Notes under the pieces: model-generated
Database searches by the model: none
The model's input: only the letters and a program-made list of their open reading frames with translations
What the model was told of the DNA's origin: nothing
Part shown: piece by piece, positions 1 to 9,897 of the stretch
How the letters are laid out: every line of letters begins with the position of its first letter
Position numbering within the stretch: position 1 is the first letter of the stretch
Translations under genes and position numbers: made by a program
NCBI RefSeq assembly: GCF_000715205.1
Contig: NZ_JOTP01000010.1
Span: 1-64,000 of the forward strand
Reading direction: 5' to 3'
Source: Bacillus zhangzhouensis
Lineage (GTDB): Bacteria; Bacillota; Bacilli; Bacillales; Bacillaceae
Length of the DNA stretch: 64,000 nt

Positions 1-395
1 AGGTCTAAAATGAACTGTATTTTAGCCTTTTGTCTTCTGTTCAGCGTGATAGAAAACCTTTGAAGTCTAGAATGGGCGAGTACCAGAGCGGAGCGAATTT
101 GAGATTCGTGAGCACCGGCACCCAGGACTGACAAAGAATGCGAGGGTTTGTCTACGCGCTGAATCCTTTCTCTATGAAAGAGAAAGGATCAGATTGTTGA
201 CAAAGGGCTAAAATGAACTTTATCTTAGCCTTTTGTCTTCTGTTCAGCGTGATAGAAAACCTTTGAAGTCTAGAAAGGGCGAGTACCAGAGCGGAGCGAA
301 TTTGAGATTCGTGAGCACCGGACCGCAGGACTGACAAAGAATGCGAGGGTTTGTCTACACGCTGAATCCTTTCTCTATGAAAGAGAAAGGATTCA
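1..395. repeat. Tandem 203-bp structured repeat, two copies
   Basis: Two near-identical units lie head to tail with a period of exactly 203 bp (for example TTCAGCGTG at 40 and again at 243). Each unit has three parts: a lead segment ending TTTTGTCTTCTG; a long imperfect hairpin whose outer arms are TTCAGCGTG (40-48) and CGCGCTGAA (155-163) in copy 1, with inner pairs CTTTG/CAAAG, AGTC/GACT and CGAAT/ATTCG; and a compact hairpin (163-189 and 366-392) with 10-bp arms ATCCTTTCTC and GAGAAAGGAT. In copy 2 the right arm reads CACGCTGAA, turning a G-U pair into an A-U pair, so pairing is kept. Copy 1 touches the window edge and more copies may lie upstream. No coding function is apparent; I do not recognise the family. 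Confidence 0.85.
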
Positions 396-399
396 TTTA

Positions 400-2709
400 T
401 TAAGCTTCGTCTTGTCTCATTTTTCTTATGTTCCAAGCAAAGTATGCTGTTGTTGCTGCCATCATGATGATGGCAACTGTTCCAAGGACCGCTGCTTGGT
501 GCCATAAATAGCTGTCATCACCGCTTGCAATGATCGTTCTAAATCCGTTGATTGTATACGTCATTGGAAGCAGACTATGAATGACTTGGAAGAATTTTGG
601 TACGAGCTCCAGCGGGAATGTACCCGCACTTGCTGCAAGCTGAAGAACCAAGATAATGACAGCGATGAAGCGCCCTGGGTTCCCCATTGTTGTCGCCAGC
701 AGCTGAATGATCGCTAGGAACGTCAGACTGACGACGATCGCAAAGAGATAGAAGCGCCAGAGACTCTCCACCTCAAGACCAAGTCCAAAGATAAGCATGG
801 TGCTTGCAATGACAGCCTGTAAGATACCGACAAGCAGGAGCACACTATATTTGCTGACAAACCATTCAAACGCATTTCTAGGGCGTCCAGCAGGGTCTTT
901 CATTGGGAATACAACGGTGAGCATAAGAGCCCCTACAAAGAGTCCCATGGATAAGATATAAGGCGTGAGCCCTGTTCCGTAATTATCAATCTTTTTCGCT
1001 GTATCGTTTTCTGTTTTGACTGGACTCGCAATCATATTGTAATTGTCCTGATCCGCATCAATTGCACCTGTTTCATCTGCGGCGCTTTTCAATTTATTGG
1101 ACAGCTTCCCTGTACCGCTCTTTAAGTCGCCTAATCCTTTATCAAGCGATTTTGAGCCTTCAGCAAGCTTAGATGAGTTGCTTTGGATACTCGTTGAACC
1201 ACTTTCTAGCTTATTTAACGCTGCGCTAAGCTGGCTTGAACCATTTGCAAGCTTATCCGCACCACTTTTCGCTGTATCAAGCTTTCCATTTGCTGTTTGC
1301 AGGCCTTCTTGTAATTGCCCTTGACCTGTTTGAAGCTTAAGTGCACCTTGATACAATTTATTCGTACCAGATGTCATTTGATCAATGGCATTTTGTATCG
1401 CAACTGTAGATGTGTATAGCTGTTCTGTTTTATTTGGCAGCTGCTTTACTTGCTGCAATTGTGCTTTTGCCGAAGCAACCGCAGATTGAACTTCACTAGC
1501 ATCGGGCAGTTCCTGCAAGGCCGCTAAGCTTTGCTCAAGTCCAGACAGGTCAGGCAGTTCAATTTTAGGAAGGCTTTCGAGCTGATCCATTGCCGCCTTT
1601 TTCTCTTCATCTGTCATTGAGCTGTTTTGAATAATACTTTTTACTTTTGCATCTCGATTAGAGAGCGCTTCTTTTAAAGAAGCCAGTTTTGTATTGAACG
1701 CTTTTGCATCAGTTTTCACCTGATCTAGTTTAGGCGCCATCTTTTCAAGATTCGCTAATTCTGGTGAAGACAATACTTTTTCTACTGCTGCAATTTTTTC
1801 CGAAAACGACTGTGCTTTATTGTTTAGCTGCTCAATGCCAGCTGTGAATTGCGGCATTTTAGAGGCAAGCTGCTGATGTCCTTCAAGGCTTGTATTTAGC
1901 CCTTCACTCAATGTATCAATTCCTGAGCCAAGTTCTCCGAATTTCTGGTCGATGGTTTGATATCCAGTTAATAGCTGGCCAAGCCCGCTGTCAAGAGATT
2001 GAATCCCTGTGTTCAGTTCACCCATTTTCCCTGCGAACTGATGAACACCTTCACTATATGTTAACGTTCCTTCAGCCAATTTCGCCAGATTGTCTTTTAA
2101 CTTTTGACTGCCTTCTTTTGCGCTTTTTGTTCCGTCATCAATTTTCTTCGCACCATCGCTTGCTTGATCTAATCCTTTTGCAATGGTTTTAAAGTTATCA
2201 AAGATGACCTCTGCATAATTTTCTGTGACTTCCTTTGAAACCGAATCTTTTAATTTGATAATGGCATTATTTGCAATTTGTGACGCAGCGTAGTTTGCGC
2301 CTGGATTTGTATAATATTTCAAATTCGATTTTTTCGGATGTTTGTCTAGCACTGTACTTGCATTTTTAGAGAAATCTTTTGGTATTTCTACAACGAGATA
2401 ATAGTCCTCGTTATTTAATCCTTTGAGGGCCTTTTTTTCACTATCAACAAAGTGCCATTTAAAACTATCGTTCTTCTTCAATTCCTTCACTAAATCATCG
2501 CCGACTTGAAGCGTTTTGCCATCATAATGACTGCCTTCATCCAAGTTGACAACCGCTACAGGTAATTGATCAACTGTACCATATGGATCCCAGTAAGCCT
2601 TTAAAAATACACCACTATAAATCAGCGGAATAAATAAGACAGCTAAAATCGGGATCAGTAGTTTTTTGCTCGTCACAATGTCTTTCCATTGATTCCGAAT
2701 TAAATTCAT
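400..2709 (-). CDS. yhgE: YhgE/Pip-family multi-pass membrane protein
   Basis: This 769-residue protein has the layout of the YhgE/phage-infection-protein family: one N-terminal membrane segment (about residues 16-37), a very long extracytoplasmic region, and about five membrane segments in the last 200 residues. The central region (about 185-580) is rich in Leu-x-x-Gly repeats and predicted coiled coil. Family members are linked to phage receptors and to export of small secreted proteins, but a substrate cannot be read from the sequence. The start ATG follows GGGAGG at good spacing. It lies 65 bp downstream of the TetR gene yhgD on the same strand, and an inverted repeat in that gap (2732-2758) makes YhgD its likely repressor. 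Confidence 0.88.
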   Translation of the reverse strand: MNLIRNQWKDIVTSKKLLIPILAVLFIPLIYSGVFLKAYWDPYGTVDQLPVAVVNLDEGSHYDGKTLQVGDDLVKELKKNDSFKWHFVDSEKKALKGLNNEDYYLVVEIPKDFSKNASTVLDKHPKKSNLKYYTNPGANYAASQIANNAIIKLKDSVSKEVTENYAEVIFDNFKTIAKGLDQASDGAKKIDDGTKSAKEGSQKLKDNLAKLAEGTLTYSEGVHQFAGKMGELNTGIQSLDSGLGQLLTGYQTIDQKFGELGSGIDTLSEGLNTSLEGHQQLASKMPQFTAGIEQLNNKAQSFSEKIAAVEKVLSSPELANLEKMAPKLDQVKTDAKAFNTKLASLKEALSNRDAKVKSIIQNSSMTDEEKKAAMDQLESLPKIELPDLSGLEQSLAALQELPDASEVQSAVASAKAQLQQVKQLPNKTEQLYTSTVAIQNAIDQMTSGTNKLYQGALKLQTGQGQLQEGLQTANGKLDTAKSGADKLANGSSQLSAALNKLESGSTSIQSNSSKLAEGSKSLDKGLGDLKSGTGKLSNKLKSAADETGAIDADQDNYNMIASPVKTENDTAKKIDNYGTGLTPYILSMGLFVGALMLTVVFPMKDPAGRPRNAFEWFVSKYSVLLLVGILQAVIASTMLIFGLGLEVESLWRFYLFAIVVSLTFLAIIQLLATTMGNPGRFIAVIILVLQLAASAGTFPLELVPKFFQVIHSLLPMTYTINGFRTIIASGDDSYLWHQAAVLGTVAIIMMAATTAYFAWNIRKMRQDEA

Positions 2710-2731
2710 TGCTGTTTTCCTCCCATAGATG

Positions 2732-2758
2732 AATGACTAAATTGATAATTTGGTCATT
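2732..2758. promoter_or_regulatory. Putative YhgD operator before yhgE
   Basis: This 27-bp inverted repeat has arms AATGAC...GTCATT and AAAT...ATTT around TGATA. It sits just before yhgE. A sibling site with the same outer arms and length lies in front of yhgD at 3368-3394, which suggests both are bound by the TetR protein encoded between them. Confidence 0.65.
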
Positions 2759-2774
2759 TGAACTCAAAAAAAAA

Positions 2775-3353
2775 TTACGTTGTTGTAGAAAGCCCTTTTA
2801 GTACATAAAGCTCCAATGATTCGGCTACTTCTTCTTTTGTTAAAGGCTCGTATCGCTTCTCCCAATCAAAAATAAGTGCAATATATAGTTTCACCATCAC
2901 AAATGCAGTCAATTCAGGATCACAAGGCTTAATGTCGCCTTTTTCAATCGCTTCTTTTACTTTTGTTTTAATATAGCGAATGATCATTTGCTCCATTTTT
3001 TCAATCATTTCCTTGACCGCGGACGTGCCAAGCTCCGCATTTTCCTGAAAGATTTTAATTGTGAGCTGATGGTTTTTTCGAAATTCCAATATTGCAAAGA
3101 GTGCTAAGTGAAGGTTTTCAGAGAAACTATTCTTCTCATCAATTGCCTCGTCAGCAATTTTTCTCATCTCCATTAAAAGGGAAGTGAAAATTTCATCAAA
3201 CAGCTCTTCTTTGTTTTTGAAAAAGGTATAAATGGTTCCTTTTCCGACGTTGGCAAGTTTCGCCACAAGGTCCATTGTCGTCGCTTTATACCCGAATTGA
3301 GTAAATGCCTTCGTGGCCCCATCTAAAATCATTTGTCTCCTATCAACACTCAT
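2775..3353 (-). CDS. yhgD: TetR/AcrR-family transcriptional repressor YhgD
   Basis: This 192-residue protein has the TetR N-terminal helix-turn-helix (about residues 10-55: FTQFGYKATTMDLVAKLA, then GKGTIYTFFKNKEEL). A helical ligand-binding domain follows. TetR proteins usually repress themselves and a neighbouring transport gene until a ligand binds. The matching inverted repeats in front of yhgD and yhgE fit autorepression and control of yhgE. The ligand is unknown. Confidence 0.88.
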   Translation of the reverse strand: MSVDRRQMILDGATKAFTQFGYKATTMDLVAKLANVGKGTIYTFFKNKEELFDEIFTSLLMEMRKIADEAIDEKNSFSENLHLALFAILEFRKNHQLTIKIFQENAELGTSAVKEMIEKMEQMIIRYIKTKVKEAIEKGDIKPCDPELTAFVMVKLYIALIFDWEKRYEPLTKEEVAESLELYVLKGLSTTT

Positions 3354-3367
3354 GATCTCACTCCCGA

Positions 3368-3394
3368 AATGACTATTTGAACGTTTTGGTCATT
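3368..3394. promoter_or_regulatory. Putative YhgD operator before yhgD
   Basis: This 27-bp imperfect inverted repeat has outer arms AATGAC and GTCATT, the same arms and total length as the site before yhgE. It begins 15 bp upstream of the yhgD start codon, where a bound repressor would block transcription of its own gene. Confidence 0.62.
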
Positions 3395-3487
3395 AAGTAC
3401 AGAAAGTAATATACCATATCCTTTTCTAAAGATGCAACTACTTTGTTCAGTTTTATTATTCACAACTTTTTTCTTATCATGCGAATA

Positions 3488-3527
3488 TGAAAAACTCCCT
3501 TTCCATGACAGAAAAGGGAGTTTGTTT
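3488..3527 (-). terminator. Terminator of the hemEHY operon
   Basis: A perfect 11-bp stem (AAACTCCCTTT paired with AAAGGGAGTTT) with a 10-nt loop is followed on the minus strand by a short T run, directly after the hemY stop codon. Confidence 0.85.
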
Positions 3528-4940
3528 TTATGAAAATAGGTAAGAAACAGCCTCAGAGATGGCGGCTTTCCCTTGATCAATACAATCAGGGATTCCGACA
3601 CCTTCAAAAGCAGCACCTGCGATATAAACACCAGGATATGATTGCTTAAACGTTTCACGCATCTTCGAAATCTGCTGTTGGTGACCAACATGATATTGCG
3701 GCATACTGGTTTTCCAGCGAGTCACCGTTGTCAGTTCTGGATCTGCTTTAATATCCATGATTTTCTTCAAATCTTCCAGCACGATGCTGACGATTTGATG
3801 ATCAGACTGCTCGACAATCGATTCGTCGCCAGCTTTCCCTACATACGCACGCAATAGCGTTTTTCCTTTAGGAGCTGTATGTGGCCATTTTTTATTCGTC
3901 CACGTACAGGCTGTAATAGAGAAATCACTGTTTCTTGAGATGACAAAACCTGTGCCATCATATTCATTATGAACATCCTCTTCTTTAAAGCCAAGAGCAA
4001 CCGTTGCTACAGAAGTGGATATCATGTCATGCAAGTAATCAAGCCCTGCTTCTTTTGGAAACATGGAATAGATCGATTGATGCGGCGTAGTGACAATGGC
4101 TGAATCTGCAAAAAGCGTTTGACCGCTATCTAATTGTACACCATAGCCTCCATCTGTTTTTTCAATCTGCTTCACTTTTGTCCCTTTATAAATCGTCGTC
4201 TGCTTGAGCTTACTTTCTACCGCTTCAACAAGGGCTTGCAGTCCTTGATTGATTGTTTGGAACTGTCCTTGTTTTTTTGCTGTCACTTGCTGCGCTTTCG
4301 CATGCTGCTGTGATTTTTTCATCCCAAGAATCAAACTGCGATGCTTTTGTTCCGTTTGATAAAACTGCGGAAAGGTAGACATTAGGCTAAGGCGATCAAT
4401 GTCACCTGCATAAATACCTGATAGAAGAGGCTCGATTAAATTCTCAACGACTTCATCGCCCACACGTCTTCTAAAAAATTCACCCAGTGACTGATCTTCT
4501 GTCTGCTTGCTCTTTGGTAAAACGAAATCCATCGCCGCTCTCGCTTTTCCTGCAACTGAAAAAAGACCTGTTGTGATGAATGGGCTGATTTGAGTTGGAA
4601 TACCCATGACAGCACCCTTTGGCATCGGGTGAAGGGTTTCATTGACTAATACATACGCTTGCCCTGTTTCATTATTGACGAGCTGATCGGACAGACCGAC
4701 ATCCTTTGCCAGTTGCGGTCCACTGACCTTTCTTTCTAGAAATGAATCAGGTCCACGTTCAATGATGTAGCCATCTTTATATAATGTTTGTATTTTTCCA
4801 CCTAGCCTAGGACTCGCTTCAATAAGAGATATTTGAATAGGGAGACCTTTTTCTTCGATTTCCTTTTCCAAATAGAAGGCGGCGGCTAAACCAGTAATGC
4901 CACCGCCAATGATGACAAGGTGTTTTTGATTGTCATGCAT
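3528..4940 (-). CDS. hemY: Coproporphyrinogen III oxidase / protoporphyrinogen oxidase HemY
   Basis: HemY is a FAD enzyme. In Gram-positive bacteria it oxidises coproporphyrinogen III to coproporphyrin III in the coproporphyrin-dependent haem pathway. The protein has 470 residues from the chosen ATG, the same length I recall for the B. subtilis enzyme. It opens with the Rossmann FAD motif IIGGGITGLAAA (about residues 9-20) and ends with the conserved GVGIPDCIDQGKAA segment. The ATG at 4940 follows AAGAAGG; an upstream in-frame codon has no ribosome binding site. It is the last gene of the hemE-hemH-hemY cluster, 22 bp after hemH, and a strong terminator follows. Confidence 0.95.
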   Translation of the reverse strand: MHDNQKHLVIIGGGITGLAAAFYLEKEIEEKGLPIQISLIEASPRLGGKIQTLYKDGYIIERGPDSFLERKVSGPQLAKDVGLSDQLVNNETGQAYVLVNETLHPMPKGAVMGIPTQISPFITTGLFSVAGKARAAMDFVLPKSKQTEDQSLGEFFRRRVGDEVVENLIEPLLSGIYAGDIDRLSLMSTFPQFYQTEQKHRSLILGMKKSQQHAKAQQVTAKKQGQFQTINQGLQALVEAVESKLKQTTIYKGTKVKQIEKTDGGYGVQLDSGQTLFADSAIVTTPHQSIYSMFPKEAGLDYLHDMISTSVATVALGFKEEDVHNEYDGTGFVISRNSDFSITACTWTNKKWPHTAPKGKTLLRAYVGKAGDESIVEQSDHQIVSIVLEDLKKIMDIKADPELTTVTRWKTSMPQYHVGHQQQISKMRETFKQSYPGVYIAGAAFEGVGIPDCIDQGKAAISEAVSYLFS

Positions 4941-4962
4941 AGGATCGCCTTCTTTTATATGA

Positions 4963-5901
4963 TTACTTGCTTTCGTCAAGCTTCTTTAATACGACTGTCG
5001 CCAGCGCATCAATAAATGCTGGTTTCGCATTTGGCATTTCTGGACGATAGTAGGCTGCACCGATTTCATCTGTCACGACTTTACATTCATAATCATTATC
5101 GTATAACACTTCAAGATGATCAGCGACAAAACCAACAGGCACATACACGAACGTTTTATAGCCTTTTTGTTCGAATAAGTCCCGCGTTAAGTCTTGCACG
5201 TCTGGTCCAAGCCACGGATCAGGCGTATTACCTTCACTTTGCCAGCCAATTTCATAATGTTCAATTCCTGCACCGCCCGCAATCATTTTGGCAGATTGTG
5301 CGAGCTGATCAGGGTATGGATCTCCTGCTGCAATAATTTTTTCAGGAAGGCTGTGTGCAGACACAATGAGCACCGCTGATTCTCTTTCTTCTTGACTCAT
5401 GGATGCATACGTATTTTTCACTTGTTTCACCCAATAGTCCACAAACTTCGGTTCATCATACCAGCTTTCAACAGAAGTGATCTTCAGATTACCAAGCTTA
5501 TCTGCCTCATCTTGCGCACGTTGGTTATACGATTTCACACTAAAGGTTGAGAAGTGCGGCGCAAGGACGATACTCACAGCTTCTGTGATGCCGTCTCGAT
5601 GCATTTCAGCAACCGCATCCTCAATGAAAGGCTCGATATGTTTTAAGCCAATGTAGACATGAAATTCAATATCATCTTGGATGTCATTCAAATGATCACA
5701 CAAACCATTTGCCTGCTGTTCTGTAATTTTAGATAAAGGAGAAATACCGCCGATTGCCTTGTAGCGATCCTTTAAATCTTGCAGCATCTCTGGCTCAGGC
5801 TTTCTGCCTCTACGGATATGTGTATAGTAACGCTCAATGTCTTCTTCTTTATATGGGGTGCCATATGCCATGACAAGAAGCCCCATTTTCTTTTTCTCCA
5901 C
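4963..5901 (-). CDS. hemH: Ferrochelatase HemH (coproporphyrin type)
   Basis: HemH inserts ferrous iron into the porphyrin; in Firmicutes the product is coproheme. It is a soluble 312-residue enzyme. Recognisable family segments include [20 protein letters not shown] near the N-terminus, SAHSLPEK with the catalytic histidine (about residue 185), and [12 protein letters not shown] with the conserved acidic residue (about 265). The GTG at 5901 was chosen because AAGGAG lies 8 nt upstream; the earlier GTG abuts that motif. It sits between hemE (32 bp upstream) and hemY (22 bp downstream), so the three are probably one transcript. Confidence 0.95.
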   Translation of the reverse strand: MEKKKMGLLVMAYGTPYKEEDIERYYTHIRRGRKPEPEMLQDLKDRYKAIGGISPLSKITEQQANGLCDHLNDIQDDIEFHVYIGLKHIEPFIEDAVAEMHRDGITEAVSIVLAPHFSTFSVKSYNQRAQDEADKLGNLKITSVESWYDEPKFVDYWVKQVKNTYASMSQEERESAVLIVSAHSLPEKIIAAGDPYPDQLAQSAKMIAGGAGIEHYEIGWQSEGNTPDPWLGPDVQDLTRDLFEQKGYKTFVYVPVGFVADHLEVLYDNDYECKVVTDEIGAAYYRPEMPNAKPAFIDALATVVLKKLDESK

Positions 5902-5933
5902 AACCAACACTCCTTCAGATCATTTGAAATCAT

Positions 5934-6992
5934 TTAGATGGATGTTTTTTTATGTTTAGCCGAATAGTCGTGAATAAAATCTGTCAGCTTCTTTAACGTA
6001 TCTGGTGAAACATCAGGAAATACCCCATGACCTAAGTTAAAGATGAAGTGATCTGATTTCATCCCTTGATCTAAAATATCTTTTGCTCTTTCTTCAATCA
6101 CTTCCCAAGGAGAAAGTAAGATGGTTGGATCAAGATTCCCTTGTAACGTTTTTGTGAGTCCTTCTTTCCGCGCTTCGTCTACACTCATACGCCAATCAAG
6201 CCCAACGACATCAAGCGGCAGGTCATGCCAATCTTTTGCCAGATGGCTTGCACCAACTCCGTACATGATCATTGGTACGTTTTCAGACTTCAGCTCTGTG
6301 AAGATCCGCTGCATGACAGGCTTAATGAATGTCCGGTAATCTGCTGCATTTAAAGCGCCAACCCATGAGTCGAAGATTTGAAATGCACTGATACCTGCTT
6401 TTACCTGGGCGCGTATGTACGTGATCGTCATATCAGCTAATTTGTTCATGAGCAGCATCCACGTCTCAGGCTCACTGTACATGAGTGCCTTCGTTTTATG
6501 ATAATTTTTAGATGGACCGCCTTCAATCATGTAGCTTGCCATCGTAAATGGTGCACCAGCAAAACCAATGAGCGGAACATTTAGCTGCTCCTTCGTCAAT
6601 AGCTTGATTGTATCAAGCACATATGGCAGGTCTTCTTCAGGATGAAGTTCCCCAAGACGTTCTATATCTGCTTTTGTCCGAATGGGTGAATCAATCACAG
6701 GTCCAATTCCATTTTTAATTTCAACGTCCACTCCAATAGCCGGAAGCGGGGTCATAATATCTTTATATAAAATAGCGGCATCTACACCATATTGTTCTAC
6801 AGGAAGTCTTGTTACATAAGCACATAGCTCTGGCTGATGCGTAATTTCAAATAGCCCGTATTTTTCTTTGAGGGCACGATATTCAGGCTGGGAGCGTCCT
6901 GCCTGTCTCATGTACCAAACAGGTACATGGTCTGTTTTTTCCCCTTTGCACGCCTTTAAGAACGTGTCATTAAAAGCTTTCGTTTTTCCCAT
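5934..6992 (-). CDS. hemE: Uroporphyrinogen decarboxylase HemE
   Basis: HemE removes the four acetate carboxyl groups of uroporphyrinogen III to give coproporphyrinogen III, the substrate of HemY. The 352-residue protein carries the family signature [16 protein letters not shown] (about residues 24-39) and the second signature region [17 protein letters not shown] (about 143-159). It is the first gene of hemE-hemH-hemY. The 124-bp gap to pbpF should hold the operon promoter, but I could not pick a convincing one. Confidence 0.96.
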   Translation of the reverse strand: MGKTKAFNDTFLKACKGEKTDHVPVWYMRQAGRSQPEYRALKEKYGLFEITHQPELCAYVTRLPVEQYGVDAAILYKDIMTPLPAIGVDVEIKNGIGPVIDSPIRTKADIERLGELHPEEDLPYVLDTIKLLTKEQLNVPLIGFAGAPFTMASYMIEGGPSKNYHKTKALMYSEPETWMLLMNKLADMTITYIRAQVKAGISAFQIFDSWVGALNAADYRTFIKPVMQRIFTELKSENVPMIMYGVGASHLAKDWHDLPLDVVGLDWRMSVDEARKEGLTKTLQGNLDPTILLSPWEVIEERAKDILDQGMKSDHFIFNLGHGVFPDVSPDTLKKLTDFIHDYSAKHKKTSI

Positions 6993-7116
6993 TACCTTTC
7001 ATTCCACCTTTCGCCCCACACTCTCTTTGTATAAGGCTCAAACACTGCTTTTACTATACCGCTTTTTCAAGGCACGGTATACTAAAGCGGCTCAATGTTC
7101 AAAAAATCGCCGAATA

Positions 7117-9252
7117 TTAACGTCCAAAAGTCTCTGGCTTGATATAAGAACTGCCTTCGCCTTCTTCTTTTGTTTGGGTATTGTATGGAACAACCTTATA
7201 CTGCGCATCTGAAAACACATTGGCATACGGCATTGTGTAGCTGCCCACGCCTGTCACTGAGTCGATCAGCGTCTCGCTTCCATTTCTCTTTTCATAGATG
7301 CGATATTCAACCCGTTTATCCTCTTGTTCGTCCCAAGACAGCTCCAATGTAAACAATCCTTTGATTTTAAAGGCATAGCGGGCTTCAAATTCTGATAGCC
7401 CTTCTAAATGGATCGGTGATTGAAGTTCTTTAATCCCCTCTGGCTTTTTGAATGTTTCATTGGTGATTTGGGCTGTCGTTAAAATATCTTTAAACAGCTG
7501 CACTGGATACTGACTGCCGCCAGTTAAATAGTGGCTGTTATCGGTTTTGTCATATCCCATCCAAATCGCACCCGTTGTACTAGGTGTGTAACCAGCAAAC
7601 CAAGCATCTTTCGTTGCACCTTTCACACCTGAATAGGTGGTTGTTCCTGTTTTACCTGCTAAGTCTCCAGCATATGAACCGCTCTGAGCTGTCCCGCCTT
7701 TGACGACTTGCTGAAGCATTCTTGTCATATTCCATGCGTTTTGCACACTAAACACTCGCTCTTGCTTGTTTCGATTCTTCTCAACTGTTTCCCCTTCATC
7801 ATTTGTGATTTTCTGAATAAAGAAAGGCTTTTTATACACGCCTTCATTTGCAAATGTATGGAAGGCTCCAGCGATCTGCAATGGAGAAACCCCTTTTTCT
7901 AAGCCGCCAAGTGCCATGGCAAGTCCTTTATCTGAAATCTCTATTCCCATTTTTTCAAGATAAGATTTAGAGGTGTCAATGCCAAGCTGACTTAACGTCC
8001 ACACAGCAGCTGTATTTTTACTCTTCATCAGGGCATCCACCATCGTGACCCTGCCTTCATACTGCCCATCGTAATTCTTTGGTGAATAGCCGTCATAGCT
8101 TTTTTCTTTGTCTTCAAGCAGTGAATAAGGCCTGAATTTTTTCTCCTGCATCGCCGGACCATACACCGCGATCGGCTTGAAAACAGATCCAGGCTGTCTA
8201 ACAGCCGTTACCCTGTTATAGCCCCTTGCTTGATATTCTCGTCCTCCAATGGCTGCTTTTACTCCACCAGACTCGTTATCAATAAACACGGCGCTGCTTT
8301 CCGGAGAACCGCTTTTTCCCGGGAAATAACGGTTGTTCTTCATCGCATCATAGGCGACTTTTTGTAACTTCATATTGATCGGGACGGTAATGGTATAGCC
8401 ACCTTGAAGCAATTGCTCATGTGAAATGGCATACTCTGATTCTGCTTCTTTAATGATGAGATCGACATAGCTGTCCACCCAAGGCGTTTCTGATTTCTTT
8501 TTCAAATGGATGCCGAGTGTTCTCCCTTTTGCTTCTACTGTTTCTGTGGATGACAAATATCCTTGTTCATTCATTAAATTCAGGATGGTATCTCGCCTTT
8601 TTTTATTTTTATCAGGATGTAAAACAGGCGAGTAAGAAGACGGTGCCTTTGGCATAGCAGCAAGTGTAGCACCTTCGCTGACAGTTAAGTCTTTGACATC
8701 TTTACTAAAATAATAATTGGCTGCCGCCTGAATCCCATAGACGCCATGGCCAAAGTAAAGCTGATTCAAATACATCTCAAGCAGTTTATCCTTTGAATAA
8801 TCTCTTTCTAAATTAATAGCAATAATGACTTCTTTTGTTTTTCGAAGAAAGGTTTTATCGTTTGTGAGAAAAATATTTTTTGCGAGCTGCTGGGTAATCG
8901 TACTCCCGCCCTCTACCTTTCCTCCTGCTAATATATCTCGATAAACCGCTCTTGAAATAGATTGTGCATCAATTCCATGATGCTCATAAAAACGCTTGTC
9001 CTCGACAGCAACAAAAGCTTTCGCTACTTTATCAGGTACCTCCTTTAATGACACAGGGTCCCGATTTTCTGAATACATACTTGTGAGTTCTTTTCCATTT
9101 TGATCAATGATTTTTGAGGAAGCGTGAAAAACAAGCTTCTTCTCATCTATGACATAATGTCCTAAAAATAAAATGGTCAGATAGCCAATAAATGAAAGCA
9201 CGAGTGTACTTCCTGCAATGACTAACGGAATGATTATCTTCTTTTTCTTCAC
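7117..9252 (-). CDS. pbpF: Class A penicillin-binding protein PbpF (PBP2C)
   Basis: This bifunctional peptidoglycan synthase polymerises and cross-links glycan strands outside the membrane. The 711-residue protein has a membrane anchor (about residues 8-31), a GT51 glycosyltransferase domain with the catalytic Glu in VEDKRF (E84), and a transpeptidase domain with SVFK (356-359, nucleophile Ser356), SKN (411-413) and KTG (534-536). All catalytic motifs are intact. Translation starts at GTG, 6 nt after GAGGTGA. A sigma-G-type promoter upstream points to forespore expression, matching the known role of B. subtilis PbpF in germ-cell-wall synthesis. Confidence 0.94.
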   Translation of the reverse strand: MKKKKIIIPLVIAGSTLVLSFIGYLTILFLGHYVIDEKKLVFHASSKIIDQNGKELTSMYSENRDPVSLKEVPDKVAKAFVAVEDKRFYEHHGIDAQSISRAVYRDILAGGKVEGGSTITQQLAKNIFLTNDKTFLRKTKEVIIAINLERDYSKDKLLEMYLNQLYFGHGVYGIQAAANYYFSKDVKDLTVSEGATLAAMPKAPSSYSPVLHPDKNKKRRDTILNLMNEQGYLSSTETVEAKGRTLGIHLKKKSETPWVDSYVDLIIKEAESEYAISHEQLLQGGYTITVPINMKLQKVAYDAMKNNRYFPGKSGSPESSAVFIDNESGGVKAAIGGREYQARGYNRVTAVRQPGSVFKPIAVYGPAMQEKKFRPYSLLEDKEKSYDGYSPKNYDGQYEGRVTMVDALMKSKNTAAVWTLSQLGIDTSKSYLEKMGIEISDKGLAMALGGLEKGVSPLQIAGAFHTFANEGVYKKPFFIQKITNDEGETVEKNRNKQERVFSVQNAWNMTRMLQQVVKGGTAQSGSYAGDLAGKTGTTTYSGVKGATKDAWFAGYTPSTTGAIWMGYDKTDNSHYLTGGSQYPVQLFKDILTTAQITNETFKKPEGIKELQSPIHLEGLSEFEARYAFKIKGLFTLELSWDEQEDKRVEYRIYEKRNGSETLIDSVTGVGSYTMPYANVFSDAQYKVVPYNTQTKEEGEGSSYIKPETFGR

Positions 9253-9280
9253 ATTAGGTCACCTCATTCCTTTATACGGA

Positions 9281-9309
9281 TAGTATGGGATGTATTGCTT
9301 CATAATATG
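9281..9309 (-). promoter_or_regulatory. Candidate sigma-G promoter of pbpF
   Basis: On the minus strand a CATAT -35 element (9305-9309) and a CATACTA -10 element (9281-9287) are separated by 17 bp, close to the forespore sigma-G consensus. They lie about 30 bp upstream of the pbpF start. Confidence 0.6.
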
Positions 9310-9379
9310 TTTTATGGATTGACTACCAAAGAATTATATATCATTCTTTTGTTATACTATCAAGCAGGAGGCGGTTTAG

Positions 9380-9865
9380 ATGAACTTCTATATTACATAT
9401 GGAACAGCAGATTTTTTGCATAGAATCGCAAAGAAACACCATCTGGAAAATCTACTTTATATGGTTGGAAAAGAACAAGCAGCTCTTTTTCATGAAACCG
9501 AGGGAGAGACCGTATTTAAAGCCCCTCATGCCTATGATGTGATTTATGCGAAAGGCGAGCTTGTCCAATCTGGCTTCGTCACCTTGAATCATATCCCTGT
9601 TAAGCTTGAAAGCAGAGCACTTTTTGAATCCACCTTTCAAAAGAAAACAAACATTTCAGAGCATCAGCGCGGCTTCAAGGCTCTGCGTGTCTTAAGACCA
9701 CAAAAAGATGAAGAGGTCTATCTGATTTTGACACTTTGGGAATCAGAGGATTTATTTCAAGACTTTCAAGAATCAGAAGCATTCTTTCAGCCTCACGAGG
9801 ATACAGGCTCCATCTTCTCTCGTCCTGCCTATCTCACATCCTACCATGCCGTCATAGACAATTAA
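9380..9865 (+). CDS. hmoB: Heme-degrading monooxygenase HmoB
   Basis: HmoB (YhgC in B. subtilis) opens the porphyrin ring of haem and releases iron. It is a 161-residue soluble protein with a C-terminal antibiotic-biosynthesis-monooxygenase-like ferredoxin fold (about residues 65-155; FKALRVLRPQKDEEVYLILTLWES region). GCAGGAGG precedes the ATG at good spacing. It is transcribed divergently from pbpF and ends at its own terminator. Its place beside the haem synthesis genes is conserved with B. subtilis. Confidence 0.88.
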   Translation: MNFYITYGTADFLHRIAKKHHLENLLYMVGKEQAALFHETEGETVFKAPHAYDVIYAKGELVQSGFVTLNHIPVKLESRALFESTFQKKTNISEHQRGFKALRVLRPQKDEEVYLILTLWESEDLFQDFQESEAFFQPHEDTGSIFSRPAYLTSYHAVIDN

Positions 9866-9866
9866 G

Positions 9867-9893
9867 GAAGTGCTGCTTTAGCACTTCTTTTTT
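9867..9893 (+). terminator. Terminator after hmoB
   Basis: An 8-bp stem (GAAGTGCT paired with AGCACTTC) with a 5-nt loop is followed by six T. Confidence 0.85.
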
Positions 9894-9897
9894 CATG

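Noticed and set aside
152..505. 117-codon frame over the repeats and the end of yhgE, minus strand
   Set aside because: It crosses a tandem structured repeat and overlaps yhgE in another frame; the product has no recognisable domain and no good ribosome binding site.
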